Assembly: GCA_949825045.1 (NCBI GenBank)
Contig: OX463808.1
Coordinates: 29,945,674-30,009,673 of the forward strand
Source of the DNA: Argyresthia goedartella
Lineage: Eukaryota > Arthropoda > Insecta > Lepidoptera > Argyresthiidae
Length of the DNA: 64,000 nucleotides
Reading direction: 5' to 3'
Part shown: positions 45,256-56,545 of the stretch, piece after piece
Position numbering within the stretch: the stretch's first letter is position 1
Layout of the letters: the number at the start of each line of letters is the position of its first letter
Translations under genes and position numbers: made by a program
Notes under the pieces: model-generated
Seen by the model: the letters and a program-made list of their open reading frames with translations, nothing else
Told to the model about the DNA's origin: nothing
Databases searched by the model: none

Positions 45256-46454
45256 CTTAATGATTTAATTTCATTAGTAGCGTACACATATTCGATGCTT
45301 GAATACCTTCAATTAGCTTTCAGATTTTGCATTGCGAATTATATTAATACCTTAAGTTCTTTAAAATTATTTTTCAGTGACTGTAGCAATCAATTCGGCC
45401 TCACAAATATTTTCATTCCATCTCGACCTCGACATCCAAAGTACCAACTCTTTACCCCAAAGTCTTATTTCCAAGAATAATACTCTAACAAACAATAGCC
45501 TCGGAATTGCAGCAAAGATCCAGTTGGATTCAAACGTTTCCAACTTTGAAGGGAACTTGGTTCGTTGGAGCGCAAACGATCTAGCTCTTCTGTAAGCTCC
45601 TTAATCCGGTGATTATCTGATGAGGAACAACTTCGACGCGAAAAGGTATCGTGAACCAGCCAAGTAAAGACGGAAACGGAATCGATAAATTCTCTCCACT
45701 TCCGTCCATTTTAAGCACTCATGCATGACATGACAACTTACAAGTCACAAGGAATTTCAGTTATTCTTGAAGCTTGCTGGTCATCTGGGCACCGCATACA
45801 GGCCACCATAATAACCAATTGCCTAAGGCAGGAGATCCAGCAGATTGGACTGAACATTCATGATTTCAGTTCCGAATTCAGCTATCCGTGTAATCTAACA
45901 ACGCAATATACAGCTTGTAATAGCCAAACGAGTGAACTTTACCAAAGAGGCCTCCACAGCCCTTGTTACCGAACGTCGGTGTTGTATAAAGGTCATAATT
46001 CACCAACAAATGGGCCATTACGACGTTAAGAATAACAAAACCCACATGCCATGGCGGCGACTTGGAGAAAAGTTGCTAAAATATGACCGCGTTAACCTAA
46101 TTTTCTTGAGAGATCATTGAAGGAATACCTACTTTGTTTATAGCGTATATTTTCCGCCCTTAAACACATATGATACCGATGCTAAAGAGTGACTTAAAAT
46201 TCAACCTGTATAAAAGCTAATTGGTGGTACCTGAACATTAATAAAAGAAAAATGTGTCCCTGAATCTCAAAATAGAATGGATAATGTCCTTGTAAACAGC
46301 AAATATTGATGTAAGAATAAAAATAAATATATGTTTGGTGAAAAAATGTAAACAAACATAGGGACAATATCTCGTTTTTTACGAATTTGATATAACATCT
46401 GACAATAACTTCATCATAAATAAAATAAAGCAAAACAATCATCAATGTAAAGTT
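45256..46454. other. Unassigned sequence
   Basis: Chance-length frames only (for example 45721-46029). Further LINE remnant may extend into the first few hundred bases, but I cannot show it. Confidence 0.4.
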
Positions 46455-46690
46455 GATAATAATAATACCTTGGACACTATTTACACACATAGATCTAGCC
46501 CCAAACTAGGATTCCCTGTATCTTGGGTATTAGACAACGATACACATACTTATATAGATAAATATTATACTTAGATAGATAGGCAACCATGACTAGGGTA
46601 CAAACATCTGTTATCATCAAACAAATATTTGCCCCCACCGGGACTCGAACCCGGGACCCTTGGCTTCATAGGCAGGGTCACTGCTGAGTC
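46455..46690 (-). mobile_element. SINE family C, copy 2 (longer)
   Basis: Minus strand. The head at the right has a B box GGTTCGAGTCC and tRNA-like flanks ('gaccctgcctatgaagcc'). The body includes the short 'atctatctaagtat' words and a segment 'atcctagtttggggctaga' related to family A. The left end is a (taa)n-type tail. Nearly identical to 26356-26553. Confidence 0.8.
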
Positions 46691-48441
46691 GGCTATTCGG
46701 GTCATTAAAGATCGATAACACACTTGTTGGTAGGGATACCCATCAATAGTATAATTTTATGCACACAGAGAGTAAACAATCATATTTAGGTTAGACTTGG
46801 AACCCCATTAAATTTCTACAAATATAAATATGTATGAAAACGAACCTCTTTGTTCGCCCATCCCCTAGACATCAACGCCAAGTTACGCCAAAACATCGGC
46901 CATTTCCCGCAAAATGCCCTTTATTTCCGGAATCGGTTCATTCCACGGAAAGAACAAGAGATTGGGTCAGCTCATTATCAGTCCCTGGAGACAATATCGC
47001 CAGTCAACACATACATATCCGTGTTATTGTACTACATAAATGTAACAATAATATAGTGCGTGGTGGCGTCTAATCCTATTGGAACACTACGCAGGGTTGC
47101 CTCTGCTCTGAAGTGAGCGTTCCGGATAGTCACAAACAGTTGAAAAAGAAGAAAAACGTTTTCTAGTATGTTAGAATATGTTTCTGAATTTAAATCAAAT
47201 TAAACTACTTCAATTTTGCTGAATTTCAATTTAATAATGGCAATTTCTCTTTGATTTATTATCGTAAAGTGTCGTGTTACCTAAGTCTACAAGTCACTGA
47301 TTTTCTGATGAGACTTTTCTCCTCAGATTTTTAAATAAAAATACCACAAAAAATTAGACGTCTGGCAGCCCTGGCTGAAGGTCAAGTGAAGAAGGCCATA
47401 GGATCTGCGACTACACATTTGTGGGAATGTTTTATTTTATTTCGTGCCATTTATCAAGTAGTTACAACGTTTTTTGTCTTTAATTCATAACAACACCATC
47501 CTGCACCATTTTAACTTTGTTTGCTTGTGTCGAATCAATATTTATTTAGGACGGATTTGGAATACTGAAACACCTGAGTGTGGGAGACCATGATTTACTT
47601 CCAAAAAAAGACCGATTGATTTATGCAAATGGCATTACAATGCCTTGAATTGCACAATATTTCATAACGTTTATTTACATATCAAAATAGATTTCTTAAT
47701 ACATTTTAATACAATATTTTATTATATAACACAAAGGTCTGAGCTGTAAAACTGTATTTCAGCACTCAGTACTTTGCAGAGTCAGATCAATAAGTGTTTA
47801 CGACTCCCAACAAAATATATCCTAATACTTTACTCGCTTTATTGCAAATTGTGAAAACATCGGAGCGGTCACGCAGTTTTCCCGTACTGGTTTCAACCGG
47901 TCTCATAACCGGCTTAATCCGCTTACCGCACCGCAGAGCGGTTCAACGCAAGACGTTAAGCGGTAATTATAGGCGGTCTGCAATTACACCCCCTGACCCT
48001 TTTTATGAGTTACGAGTGAGTTTGCTGCGAGAGATAGCGATGTGTTACAACCTCAGCAAGGCGCGCCCCCATTGTCTTGCTACGCAGAAAATAAGGAAAT
48101 TGTAAGCGAAATGCCGCGCTTTTGTGAATGAATTGCTCCATACCGGTGTTTTGGGTAAGTATCCCCGCTTAGTGTTTATGGGGGAGTGTGATATGAAATT
48201 TGTAGATAGTGTTGTAATGACGTCATTGTTGACGTGAATGACCTTTCCCAACTATTTGGGTTTGGGGTGTGATGCTCAAGCTCATAATAACTAAGTCGCC
48301 AAATAGGTTACATACAATACAGGGAAAAGCGTAACTGTTAGTTAACAGTTGTATTTTTATTGCATTTGCCAAGGATACCAACACTGAAGTCAAGTTCATA
48401 AAAAGAGAAATGTCTCGTCTCTGTCACTTAATGAAACTCGA
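46691..48441. other. Unassigned sequence
   Basis: No gene or repeat recognised. The overlapping frames at 46834-47073 lack any domain. Confidence 0.4.
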
Positions 48442-48602
48442 TATAAAGAAGAAAAAAACCGGTAAAATTTCGGTCTCCTTCGCTCAGTTGACGCCTGTCA
48501 GCATCGATTAAGGGTACCAACCCCACAGACAGGCCGCGTTGGTGAGAACATTCTTGAAGACTCGAGCATAAGATACATTTTTGTACACAGAAACTGATCA
48601 GG
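48442..48602 (+). promoter_or_regulatory. Possible promoter and non-coding first exon
   Basis: TATAAA at 48442-48447, an initiator-like TCAGTT at 48484-48489, and about 115 bases later a perfect donor CAG|GTAAGT (exon end 48602). No long ORF lies between, as expected for a 5' untranslated exon. The TATA-initiator spacing (44) is longer than normal, which weakens the promoter part. The donor could splice to 59407. Confidence 0.25.
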
Positions 48603-51600
48603 TAAGTTTGTAGGCCGCGTCATACAGGAGTCTGCACGCGAAGGCATCTAATCTTGCGTTAAATATTATTATTGCTCAGTTATAGGGAGCAAAGAAACTG
48701 GAGTAAAATGTATCATAAAAGAGGGGAAATTAATGTACGGGCTAAGGGGATGGCTTCCCCCAAATCGTAGAGCAGTTGGTCAACTAAAGCATAAATATTT
48801 GAAGGGGCTGCTTTTCACAAAATGTAATGAAGACCCGTTTGCCAAGAAAAAATAAAAACAATCCTTTCCTCAAATAAAAAGACGGCGTATTTTCTCGTTA
48901 ACCCTAAACGACGATTCTGTCCCGTCTCGAATTATTGTTTGTGTTTTTCACGGGCGGGTCCCGTTTTCTCTCACAATTGCATTCTTCGCGGGGATTTCAG
49001 AGATGACTCCTGGGAACTTTTGCTCGTCTTCTTGATAAATAAAGAGGGTAGATTCTGATCATGGGAACGATCGATGTCGGAGGAGGCCGCGACACGCGCT
49101 CCGAGGAGCCGTGGCGTGGCTCTCAAACGACGACAAAAAGTGTGAAGTAAACGAACTGTAGAGTAAATTGGTGGCGTTGAACTGAACTGGTTGAAACGAA
49201 TTAATAGACTTCTTGGAATTTATCTTAAAAACGACAATTGTAAGTTTTTTTTTCTGTCTGTAAGTCTGAAACTCCAGAAGATAACAGAGTTATACATAAG
49301 TAAAGATGAGGTGTTCATGAACTATTATTATACCATCTCGTTATCTCTTTTCATCATATCTATAATATTTTGATTTATTTTATGCAGGTACGATCGATGC
49401 CGACCTCCGCCCGGCTTAGGAATCAGTATATTCGGTCCCAGTTTCCAACGTGCGCTAGTTTCAGAACTTTTATTCCTGCTGAGTTGGTTTGCATCGCGTG
49501 TTTTTAAATAAAAATCGAAATAGATGCAATCTCTCTCTTGTCCCGGCGAGCCAGGAAATTGCTCGTATAGTTTTATTTCTCGATGCATTTCATTCGTGGT
49601 GCTTTTAGATAGGGGTCTGCGGTAGCACGGAAACGAACGGCCAATGGTCTGGTCTCATATGCATAACGGCTCCATTTTAAAACATGTCATCTGAGAATAC
49701 ACCACTTGCTCTGATCAAAGCGATGTTTGCAACTAACTTTTAGAGCCACAACCTATTCGTTGTAAAACCATGTGGTTGTAAGATGCCTGAGATTCCTCTG
49801 CAGAGAAACTTATCAGCAACATGCGAATAACAGTTTTCTGTAGTGAGCAGTGAGATGGTTACGAAGAGGTACGACAAGGTTCCTTCGTAGCACATATTAC
49901 GATAATTGGCAGTATTGTATGTCGAGGCCTTCATAATTATTGGTCTCTAGGTTATAATTACTATGATAATTGTCCTTCTCGTCCTTATGAGAATATAGAC
50001 TATTATTAGTATTGAATCGGTTGTAGGAGTATCGCATTGTGACAGTCTGAATTGTGATAACTTGCCTCTCTACAATGTTATGTGTTTACGTATTTATTTC
50101 AGTATTCACTTTCTACCTATACTAATAGATACATACATATTTTATAAAACGTATTAATTGATCATATCATTCTTATTTTATCTGAACTTGCACATACAAA
50201 AATGGAATGACGAGATATGATATCAATTATTATTATTACCAAACTACCAAACATATTAAGTATATTTCAATTCAGTGATCAGTCAGGGTACTTGAGGGTA
50301 TAGTATAGAGACGACCTCATTATCCGTAATTCTTCTTGTATCATGAAACGGCTATATATAATCATCTCTTCTCAAAGTATTATGAATCTTACAATCAGTC
50401 CATCTGTCTGTATGTTTGCATCACTAACTCAATAAGTGCTAACGGAAATGCCAATCAAAGCTATTCGTATAAACTTTACCAAGTATTGCTAACGTACGTG
50501 GTAACCATGGTAACCATTGACCTTTTGTTGGAAATCCAAGAATGATTGTCAAAAGAAAATAATTGTTTATATTGTATACTATTTAACTTGATTTACTTCT
50601 TTGATTTGAATTAGAACCTTTCCATATATTTATTTATTACTAGCAGTATAAATTATGAGAACGAAACTTATTCCTAAAAAGCGTTCGGTTCGGTCTATAA
50701 TTTGTATATAATTACGATATTTTCAAATTAACAGTCTCCTCTCGGTGATAAAAGGGTGTTCATAAAATTATTACGGACAAAATAAAACCGACTGAAATGT
50801 GTATTGGTTACGATGGCTATTTGCTAAGCATATTCAAAATTAATGGACAAAATTATGATTTTCAATAAATATGTATATATATTACAGACTGATCAACAAA
50901 ATACATATCAAGTTGGTGTGGACTGGAGTGCGATCACAAAATATTGTTTATTTTTTTAAATTGAGTCCGTAAAAACAATCCAAGTCACAGCACGTCCAGC
51001 AAATGTCACAATAAAGAGCGGTCTGACAGATCGACACTTCCCCTAATGGTTGAAGGTTGTAGAGGTCCCTAGTTTTTTGCACGGTGCTCAAGACAACTCT
51101 ATCCAGTTTTTCCCAGATTATTATTACATATAGATTATTATTATATTATATATTTTAACTCCGGCGCAGCGGGGTATGTTTTATGGACGATTTGCTATTG
51201 TATTAATTCATTCAGTAGCCATTTGCACCTCCGACTCCCTGCAGCGATGTTAACGAGTAACTAAGATCACAATCACAGTTGAGTTAAAATTATTGGCAGC
51301 TGTCCTTGTTGTTTTCTTTAAACAGGTAGACGATATTTAGCGATAAGCACTCCAAATCACCAATACTCCTACGCAAAATCTAACTAATCTACTAAACTCA
51401 TCGCTTTACTGCACAATTGCACATGCCGCCTACAAATTCCAAACCGCTACAGTTCTAAATAGAGTGCACAAGATGCCTATCGGAATCGCCTCAAACAACA
51501 ACCTAAATAGCAGGTTAAGTGGTCAGACTGGATGCGCGGGCGCAGACAGACGCGTTTGCGGCGCCATCTAGGGACCGAGTGACATCAACTCGTCACCGGC

Positions 51601-51683
51601 GAGATACAGATAAAATAGCGGGAGTGATTTGTGGACCACGCGACTCTGATTGAGATTAGCAATTTATATAGTATGTGCCCTTA
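48603..51683. other. Unassigned, AT-rich
   Basis: No gene. Contains GGCGCCATCTAGGG at 51560-51573, which resembles the insect CTCF core, and short (tta)n tracts near 51120. Confidence 0.4.
51560..51573 (+). promoter_or_regulatory. Possible CTCF-type site
   Basis: GGCGCCATCTAGGG contains the inverse of AGATGGCGC, the core bound by insect CTCF. It is a single motif without supporting context. Confidence 0.25.
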
Positions 51684-51711
51684 GCTCGAGATTACCTCTG
51701 TAATCTCGAGC
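51684..51711. repeat. Perfect palindrome, 12-bp arms, 4-nt spacer
   Basis: gctcgagattac - ctct - gtaatctcgagc. It is one of the recurrent short-spacer palindromes. Confidence 0.85.
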
Positions 51712-52768
51712 AAACGCGTGACGTGCGCGTGAGTGTTATGCGGGAGAGTGACAAGAACCGGATACATCGTAAGTTAACGTGCATCACTTGTATATCGCAT
51801 CACATATCACGCAGTAAAAAGTCTCCATTTAGAATACGGGTCCTCGTAGGTACTATTAGTAGTAAAGTAAGTTGTCTGCTAATTCGTGCGTATCATATCC
51901 TGATAAGTACTGCCTTGGACTTGTGTCAGGCAGGATGTCTCTAATCTAAACTCGAATCACTAATCTCGTAGCAAAAAGCTCAATATTAACCTTTTTGCTA
52001 CTTGCCGAATGAATAAGAATTATAAACATTTCTTACCTTCAATTTTGTATTTGAAGAAAATTTGACATTATTGATATGAGTGAACGTCAAAAGCATTTCC
52101 TTCAAATGACAGGTGGTTATTTATTCATTCGGTCTAATGGCCAGTACAAAACCTTCGATTTTGACTTTCATATTATTATTGTTGTGCTAGCCATTATTTA
52201 CTGAGTAAAATAATTCGACTTTAGTAGGTACGCCTAATGTAGGTGTTAACTCAACTCGAAAATAAAAATTTGTGTGAAAATATGATAAAATATTCATAAA
52301 CCTTAGCTTTTTCCAATCCGAACAAGGGTAAATTTAATTTAATTTTTGAAAAAACCTCACGCCCATCTATGGCCCCATTGTCATGTGGAAAAAGTCATCC
52401 GAAGTGTGTTACCTTATATTCGTAAGTGAAAATTAGAACCTTAAGTTTGTTCAACTCATGCTCGAAGTTCGGGTCTTTTTGTTCGTCTACATTCAATGGC
52501 GTATTGTTTTATCCTATTGTCTGGCTTTGTTTGGAATTGTATCTGTTATTGACGTTGCGAAATGATGATAATAGATCCTTTAACGATTTGCTCTTCGCTC
52601 GTTTAAATTAAGGTTTCTCCAAAATTGAATTTCGTGCAACATTTCCGCAGTAAATGTAAGCGAGCATCGTCACAATACAGCCAGTCTGACTATGTTACAG
52701 TACTAATAAATGGAAGTTGCTGAATTGATGATAACCGCTATAAGGTATACCTTGGTTCGATGTATATT
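51712..52768. other. Unassigned sequence
   Basis: No gene or repeat recognised; chance-length open frames only (51675-51944, 52426-52611). Confidence 0.4.
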
Positions 52769-53344
52769 TTACCTGCAATCTGTATAATCCGGTGTTATGT
52801 AGAATCCCTAGGCAATATATATAATGCCTAAAACGTGCAGGTAATGTATGAAATATTGTATATTTTATACTTTGCCTAGTTATTATATATAATACCCAAT
52901 GCGCAGCCTGTAATGTATGTAAAAGCGTAAAACACTGCGGTAGCTTAGGTGAAGGGTAAAGGGGATGAGCGAACCGAAGCCGCCTTTATCCTTCGTGTTA
53001 GGTTAAACATGTAAGAACAACAAACAATACTTAAAACTAAGTACTTTTTGTTGTTTTTACATGTTAAACCTAACACGAAGGATAAAGGGGCCTTCGCTTC
53101 GCTCATCCCCTTTACCCTTCACCTAAGCTACCGCAGTGTTTGCCCTGATATTCTACCAAAATCTATTTATTTTACATATTGCCGGTGGCCAAGTAGGTAT
53201 GCTATATAATCCGTGGGCATTGTATATATTTAATGGACATTAATATTAATAATATTTCATACATTGCCTGAACGCCCCAGGTATTATATATATATATTAC
53301 CTAGGTATTATATAGAATACCTGCATTATACAGATTGCCAGTAA
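52769..53344. mobile_element. AT-rich MITE interrupted by another MITE
   Basis: Outer ends 'ttacctgcaatctgtataat' (left) and 'attatacagattgccagtaa' (right) are inverted. The arms go on for about 90 bases ('cctagg.aatatata', 'caggtaatgtatgaaatatt' against its inverse). The left half also shows a 68-bp tandem duplication (cctagg at 52807, cctagt at 52875). The arms are split by the element at 52931-53141. Confidence 0.75.
52931..53141. mobile_element. Inner MITE, ~100-bp inverted repeats
   Basis: The left arm from 'aacactgcggtagcttagg' through 'gaagggtaaagggg' and 'atccttcgtgttaggtt' is repeated in inverse to 53141 with few differences. The termini are the inner part of the repeats of the 28576-30039 element. 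Good arm identity marks it as younger than the element it interrupts. Confidence 0.85.
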
Positions 53345-53878
53345 CATATAGGTACATAGAACTAAAGATCGATCTGTTCAGTGGACATGCTATGAATAGT
53401 TTACTAGAATATCGAGATATGTTCAACGCAGCAAAACCGCCTTCTGACTACTTCTGCGTTTTTTTGCAGTTTAAGCGTCAAAATTAGTTATGATTGAGTC
53501 CGTCGTTAAAACTAAACTTAAAATATGTTCATGTACATTAACAGCTTGACTAAATTTAATCACTCAGTTAGAAATAGCAATGTTGATTATATCTATTAAT
53601 TGAATACTACTCTAGCCCCGTTCACAGTGATTTGATCACGGCATTATAATTAATATAATTATGTGCCTGGTTACATCCTAAACCATGGGCATACACACGG
53701 AAATAATGCTTTTATAATATTAGATAACATTATTGTGGACTTCAATAGGATTATGTCCTATCACTCGAGTCTGGATTTGAATACATTACGTAACCTCGCA
53801 TGTGCAGCGGAACATATTTTCGCCACGCCTCTTACTGAAACAGCTGAGTGACATCCAATAATAAATAATAATGTTGTA

Positions 53879-54362
53879 GGAAAAACCCGGCTATGTGCGA
53901 GTTGGACTCGCGCACCGAGGGTTCCGCACAAATCATTTTTTTGCAAAGGAACTACAATTTACGGTTTTTAGATTTTTTTCCTTTACTTGTGCTATAAGAC
54001 CTTGCTTCGCGCTAAATTTTATGATTCCAAGTCAACAGGATATCTTTGCGTTGACCTATAAGTTGGATCTTTGTACAACTTTACCGGTTAACGCCCACGG
54101 GCATCTGCAGATGCTATTTCCCGTTATAGGTATTAAATTTTATTACCATGGCATGAGGTTCAAAATCGCGAAACCTCAAATATTCCGTCGGCTTTAAAAG
54201 GTTAAGAGACCACAGACCTGAGTCACTGCAACTTGATATCTCTACGTGTTCCTGAGGAAAAAGGTCTTGCTTGACAGACGGACAGACAGACCGACGGACG
54301 GACGGACAACGAAGTGATCCTAAAAAGTGGTTCCTTTTTTCCTTTTAAGGAACGGAACCCTA
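53879..54362 (+). repeat. 'gggttccgtac' repeat family, fullest copy
   Basis: Starts 'ccggctatgtgcgagttgg', then 'actcgcgcaccgagggttcc', has (gacg)n at 54276-54306 ('gacagacggacagacagacc') and ends 'aaggaacggaaccctataaa'. The 100-codon frame inside (53895-54197) is part of the repeat and not a host gene. Confidence 0.7.
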
Positions 54363-54435
54363 TAAATACTGAAATTCTTGAAAATCTTAATAATCAAAAC
54401 TTACGTCAATAAATTAATTGCCTATGAGATAGGTC

Positions 54436-55128
54436 TTTTCGGAATATTATTTTCCATATGTCATTCTCAAGCTGTATCACCAAACAAAACACACATATGG
54501 GCATTTAATTAATGATATTTATGTGTGTAATGGGCGTCGGGTCGTAGGTACCGACTTTAAACTATTTATCACTGGGTGTTACTGAGACTAATTTCGAAGC
54601 CCTTTGATAGAAACACAAACCCAGAACTGAAGAGTTTCTGGCTATTTAACCTATTGAGAAGTTGGGGTTTAAGTGGGTGTATTCGTAATTCATACTTTTT
54701 TAAATGCAGGTCTGCAGGTGTTTTCCCGCAATGTTCATAGTTTTATGAACATTGCAGGAAAATTATGTAATGTTCATAAGATAAATGAAAACTATAACTT
54801 ATGTTTTTTCGGAATATTATTTGCCATATATTATCCTTAAGCTGTATCTGTATCACCAAACAAAACACACATATGGGCATTTAATTAATGATATTTATGT
54901 GTGTAATGGGCGTCGGGTCGTAGGTAGTGACTTCAAATTATTTATCACTGGGTGATACTGAGACTAATTTCGAAGCCCTTTGATAGAAACACTAACCCTG
55001 AAGAGTTTCTGGATACTTAACCTATTCAGAAGTTGGGGTTTAAGTAGGTGTAGTCGTAACTCATACTTTCTTAAATGTACACTGCAGGTTTTATGAGCAT
55101 TGCAGGAAAATTATGTAAAGTTCATAAG
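54436..55128 (+). repeat. Tandem duplication, two ~350-370-bp units
   Basis: Unit 1 54436-54780, unit 2 54806-55128. Both contain 'ttttcggaatattatt', 'cacacatatgggcatttaat', 'gtaatgggcgtcgggtcgta', 'cgaagccctttgatagaaac' and 'gaagttggggtttaagt'. Unit 1 has about 20 extra bases at 54721-54743 that form a palindrome with the adjacent sequence. Confidence 0.9.
54728..54755. repeat. Perfect palindrome present in only one tandem unit
   Basis: gcaatgttcata - gttt - tatgaacattgc, 12-bp arms and 4-nt spacer. The second tandem unit has 'ctgcag-gttttatgagcattgc' and lacks the left arm, so the left arm was gained after the duplication, or lost once. Confidence 0.8.
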
Positions 55129-55706
55129 TGAGCTTATCTATTACAAGCTTTTTCCCAGTAGCAAATCATGATTGGATAGGACTATTTAACCTCTGAACAG
55201 GCGCATCTATTCGGGCCACTAAAATACTGATTGACAATTCATCGCGCGTTTCGCGCAACGCTGGTCGCACGAAGCAGAATAAGAAAATTAATTGAATCAT
55301 AATAAGATGGACCGTGAGCTGAGATTTTCTTGTAACCAAAGTGGTTCGATGTCCAGATGTTGTTACATTTTATCTGCTACGATCCCACATTGAACTCTCT
55401 CCCGCCTGGGGCTGATGTCAAACTTGCAGGCCAAATACAGAATAGCCAAAAACTTCCCGCCCCGTTAATAATACGAACTTAACGCCGTCCTTTACTAACT
55501 GCTTCACTAAAACACCATCGAGGTCGGAATTTATGTTGCAAACTCCAAGGGTCGAAGGACCGACCCTTGTGGAGAACTAAGAATGTTGGCAACCCTGAAA
55601 CGGAGACCATTAGTGCAATCAGTTACACGGGAATTGAACTTTATCGTGACTCGCATTTTGGGTGAAGAGTGAAAAATTAGTGTGGATTTAAATTAAAATA
55701 CTACTG
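55129..55706. other. Unassigned sequence
   Basis: No gene or repeat recognised. Confidence 0.4.
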
Positions 55707-55966
55707 GGTGAAATTTAATTAGGTGACCATATTTTGGGGAATAATAGTACCCATCAGTATGATCAGCTTTCCCTAAGAAACATATCGTCGCAAATGAAAA
55801 AAAAATCGTCCCTGAGTACATTGACCCGATCAGCTGATTACAAGTTACTATGGTGAACACAAAAAAAAATTTCGTTTGCAACCATATGTTTCTTGGGGAA
55901 AGATGTTCATAATAATGGGTATCTTTCCTCAAAATATGGTCAGCTTATTAAATGTCACCTTGTATA
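55707..55966. mobile_element. Foldback MITE with ~100-bp arms
   Basis: 'gaccatattttgggg', 'tacccat', 'ctttccctaagaaacatat' and 'gcaaatgaaaaaaaaat' on the left are all repeated in inverse on the right ('tttcgtttgc', 'catatgtttcttggggaaag', 'caaaatatggtc'). Outer ends are near 'ggtgaaatttaatta' and 'ttaaatgtcacctt'. No coding capacity. Confidence 0.75.
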
Positions 55967-56104
55967 TTTATTTACAATCTCAAATTAGCACCCATAACCA
56001 CCCAACATTTTGTTGGGAGGGTATCAGGCTTGCACTCGTCGAACGCTAACTTAGCGAGTTATTAAATCAGAATGTACTCAATGTACAGAATGTACACATA
56101 TAGA

Positions 56105-56145
56105 GTCACGTCTTTTCCCATACGGGATGGCAGAGGCACAGTTTT
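56105..56145 (-). repeat. SINE-B tail scrap
   Basis: 'gtcttttcccatacgggatgg' then 'cagaggcacag' is the inverse of the SINE-B 3' end. Confidence 0.5.
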
Positions 56146-56284
56146 GTTCAGATTTAGGCAGTTAGGTGGTAGGTAATAGGTAATCGGTACTTGAACTAGG
56201 TATAGTTCATGTAAAGTTGGGATGGCACTATTTTAGTGATGTAGTCGATGACGATAGTTACCAAAAAAGCACGCGAGAAACGGA

Positions 56285-56545
56285 AGGTGAGTATGATCAT
56301 CTTTTTATTTAAAAAAATATTTTATTGATCACAATCAAAATAAAGCTATCACATCATCGCTAGAAACATATAAAGAATCTTCGTCATTGATTTCTCCGAC
56401 GTCTATGATCAAATCTTCCATCTCTTTTTCTTATCGTATATCTTTCACCTAGAATTCATTTCCAGGTTTCTAAACAAGTCTTTCGAAACTTTTCAATGTT
56501 TTGTTTTGCAATTTTCAGTACTTTTCTGGCGAATTCTCGTGTTTG
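56285..56545 (-). repeat. Dispersed repeat D, copy 1
   Basis: Matches 63665-63930 in inverse: 'acattgaaaagtttcgaaag', 'acttg.ttagaaac', 'agaaaaagagatggaagatt', 'gtcggagaaa' and 'tctagcgatgat'. On the minus strand a short frame MEDLIIDVGEINDED... ends at TGA near 56343. It may be the C-terminal coding tail of an unknown transposon. Confidence 0.65.

Noticed and set aside
53895..54197. 100-codon plus-strand frame
   Set aside because: It lies wholly within a dispersed repeat copy.
56238..56283. Possible short coding exon ending AAG|GTGAGT
   Set aside because: The donor lies on the edge of repeat D, the ATG context is poor and no upstream acceptor is convincing.
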